Part shown: positions 63,239-64,000 of the stretch, piece by piece
How the letters are laid out: each line of letters opens with the position of its first letter
Position numbering within the stretch: the first letter of the stretch is position 1
Assembly (NCBI RefSeq): GCF_028331445.1
Contig: NZ_JAQMHX010000001.1
Location: 806,001 to 870,000, forward strand
Source: Candidatus Phyllobacterium onerii
Lineage (GTDB): Bacteria > Pseudomonadota > Alphaproteobacteria > Rhizobiales > Rhizobiaceae
Length of the DNA: 64,000 nucleotides
Reading direction: 5' to 3'
Translations under genes and position numbers: made by a program
Notes under the pieces: model-generated
The model's input: only the letters and a program-made list of their open reading frames with translations
Database searches by the model: none
Told to the model about the DNA's origin: nothing

Positions 63239-63270
63239 GTTTTATTAGGAGGAATATAAAAATATAAAAC
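63239..63270. promoter_or_regulatory. AT-rich operator candidate between SufR-like regulator and MFS gene
   Basis: GTTTTAT (63239-63245) and ATAAAAC (63264-63270) form an inverted repeat with 18 bp between. Inside it AATATAAA is repeated in tandem (63253-63260 and 63261-63268). The spacer separates the divergent regulator and transporter starts; the composition is strikingly AT-rich for this genome. Confidence 0.45.
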
Positions 63271-63291
63271 TTGTTAAATTGAGGAAGTGCC

Positions 63292-64000
63292 ATGCACGAG
63301 ACGACAGAAGAAACCGGCAGTACCAGCTGGTCGGAGCTCTTGAGCCCGTCATATTCGGCGGCGACCCTGACGCTATGCCTTGGTGTAGCGCTGTTCGCCT
63401 TCAATGGTTTCCTGGTTTCCACATCACTTCCGACGGCAGTGCGCGAAATTGGCGGACTCGAGCTGATTTCCTGGGCTTTCACCCTCTATCTCGTCCTCTC
63501 CATTGTCGGCGGCGCCAGTGGCGCATTGCTGAAGGCCCGAGTAGGCGCGAGGATGGCGCTGGTGGGCGCCGCGCTGGTGTTTCTTGCGGGCACGCTCATC
63601 GCAGCGTTCGCTTCGTCGATGACCGAGGTATTGATCGGACGTGCGTTTCAAGGACTTGGCGAGGGCATCATCGCCGCGATTTGCTACGCACTTATTCCCG
63701 AACTTTTCCCCTCGCGGCTCGTTTCCAAAGTTTTCGGCGCTGAGGCCGTCGTTTGGGCGGTGGCTGCCTTCGGTGGGCCGTTGGTCTCGGGTCTGCTTAC
63801 CGAACATCTGTCGTGGCGTGCCGCGTTCCTCGTCAATGTGCCTTTGGCCCTGATATTCATTGCACTGGTCTTCTATATCGTGCCCAGGTTTTCCGGCGAG
63901 ATCGCACGCCTGTCCGTACCGTTCCTCCGGTTGGCGGCCATCGGGTTCGGTATCATGCTGGTCGCCTTTGCCAGCATCATGCAGACGGTTGCGACGGAAG
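63292..64000 (+). CDS. MFS transporter, cut by the window end
   Basis: The first 236 codons of a major-facilitator protein; no stop before the window edge. A polar head of about 30 residues precedes the first membrane segment (LTLCLGVALFAFNGFLVSTSLPTAVREIGG). Conserved segments include GRAFQGLGEGIIAAICYALIPELFPSRL and AVAAFGGPLVSGLLTEHLSWRAAFLVNVPLALIF, as in the drug:H+ (DHA) families. GAGGAAG precedes the ATG. The divergent SufR-like gene is its probable regulator. Confidence 0.85.
   Translation, partial: MHETTEETGSTSWSELLSPSYSAATLTLCLGVALFAFNGFLVSTSLPTAVREIGGLELISWAFTLYLVLSIVGGASGALLKARVGARMALVGAALVFLAGTLIAAFASSMTEVLIGRAFQGLGEGIIAAICYALIPELFPSRLVSKVFGAEAVVWAVAAFGGPLVSGLLTEHLSWRAAFLVNVPLALIFIALVFYIVPRFSGEIARLSVPFLRLAAIGFGIMLVAFASIMQTVATE

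Overview
The window looks like a chromosomal core segment of an alphaproteobacterium of the order Rhizobiales (Hyphomicrobiales), probably near Brucellaceae/Phyllobacteriaceae. The basis is gene order (surA-like/pdxA/rsmA next to lptD-lptG-lptF; rpsF-rpsR-DUF2232-rplI; dnaB-alr-radA; fabD-fabG-acpP-fabF-mltG-yicC-gmk), families largely restricted to alphaproteobacteria (NadQ-type NAD regulator, TIGR02301), and one palindromic intergenic repeat at 43856-43912 of a type I recall from Brucella/Ochrobactrum. I saw no rRNA, tRNA, insertion sequence, prophage or CRISPR array. Nearly all of the window is ordinary, densely packed housekeeping DNA.

Layout. 1-2000: an orphan galactitol-type PTS IIB gene, an MFS transporter and a small lipoprotein. 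2128-7409: nadA-nadB-nadC-panC-panB, a cofactor operon (NAD and pantothenate) behind a palindrome that overlaps the likely -10 box. 7413-10922 (minus): ygfZ-like, HD hydrolase, tyrosine phosphatase, the NadQ-like regulator and a cupin, probably one operon. 10999-17514: a dihydroorotase-like protein, PhzF, an ECF41 sigma factor with its AhpD/CMD partner and a recognisable ECF41 promoter, three uncharacterised proteins (two with export signals), a Nudix hydrolase and a SRAP protein. 17552-22247: a LysE exporter, a 55-aa gene on the minus strand, and then the most interesting region: a strong promoter that places the transcript start on the AUG of a 17-codon leader peptide with six isoleucine codons, followed by competing hairpins and the cysS-gfa-cimA operon. 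CimA makes citramalate, the entry to a threonine-independent isoleucine pathway, so this looks like a leaderless ribosome-mediated attenuator sensing isoleucine. 22371-33366: RarD, a CorA-like transporter, a LOG protein, a LysM protein, a cysteine-rich ArsR regulator with an Atm1-type exporter, psd-pssA (phosphatidylethanolamine synthesis), and a membrane-anchored AraC regulator divergent from two secreted proteins. 33363-42785 (minus): SDR, purF, cvpA, radA, alr, dnaB, cfa, rplI. 42812-44659: DUF2232, rpsR, rpsF. 45101-51549 (plus): the fatty-acid cluster, then mltG, yicC and gmk. 51546-59121 (minus): rsmA, pdxA, the surA-like gene, lptD, lptG, lptF. 59408-62560: pepA, holC, a membrane protein and a GNAT. 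62539-64000: a SufR-like cysteine-containing regulator divergent from an MFS gene cut by the window end.

Family names come from recognising motifs and sequences by eye. No database search was run. RNA structures were found by hand pairing, without energy calculation.
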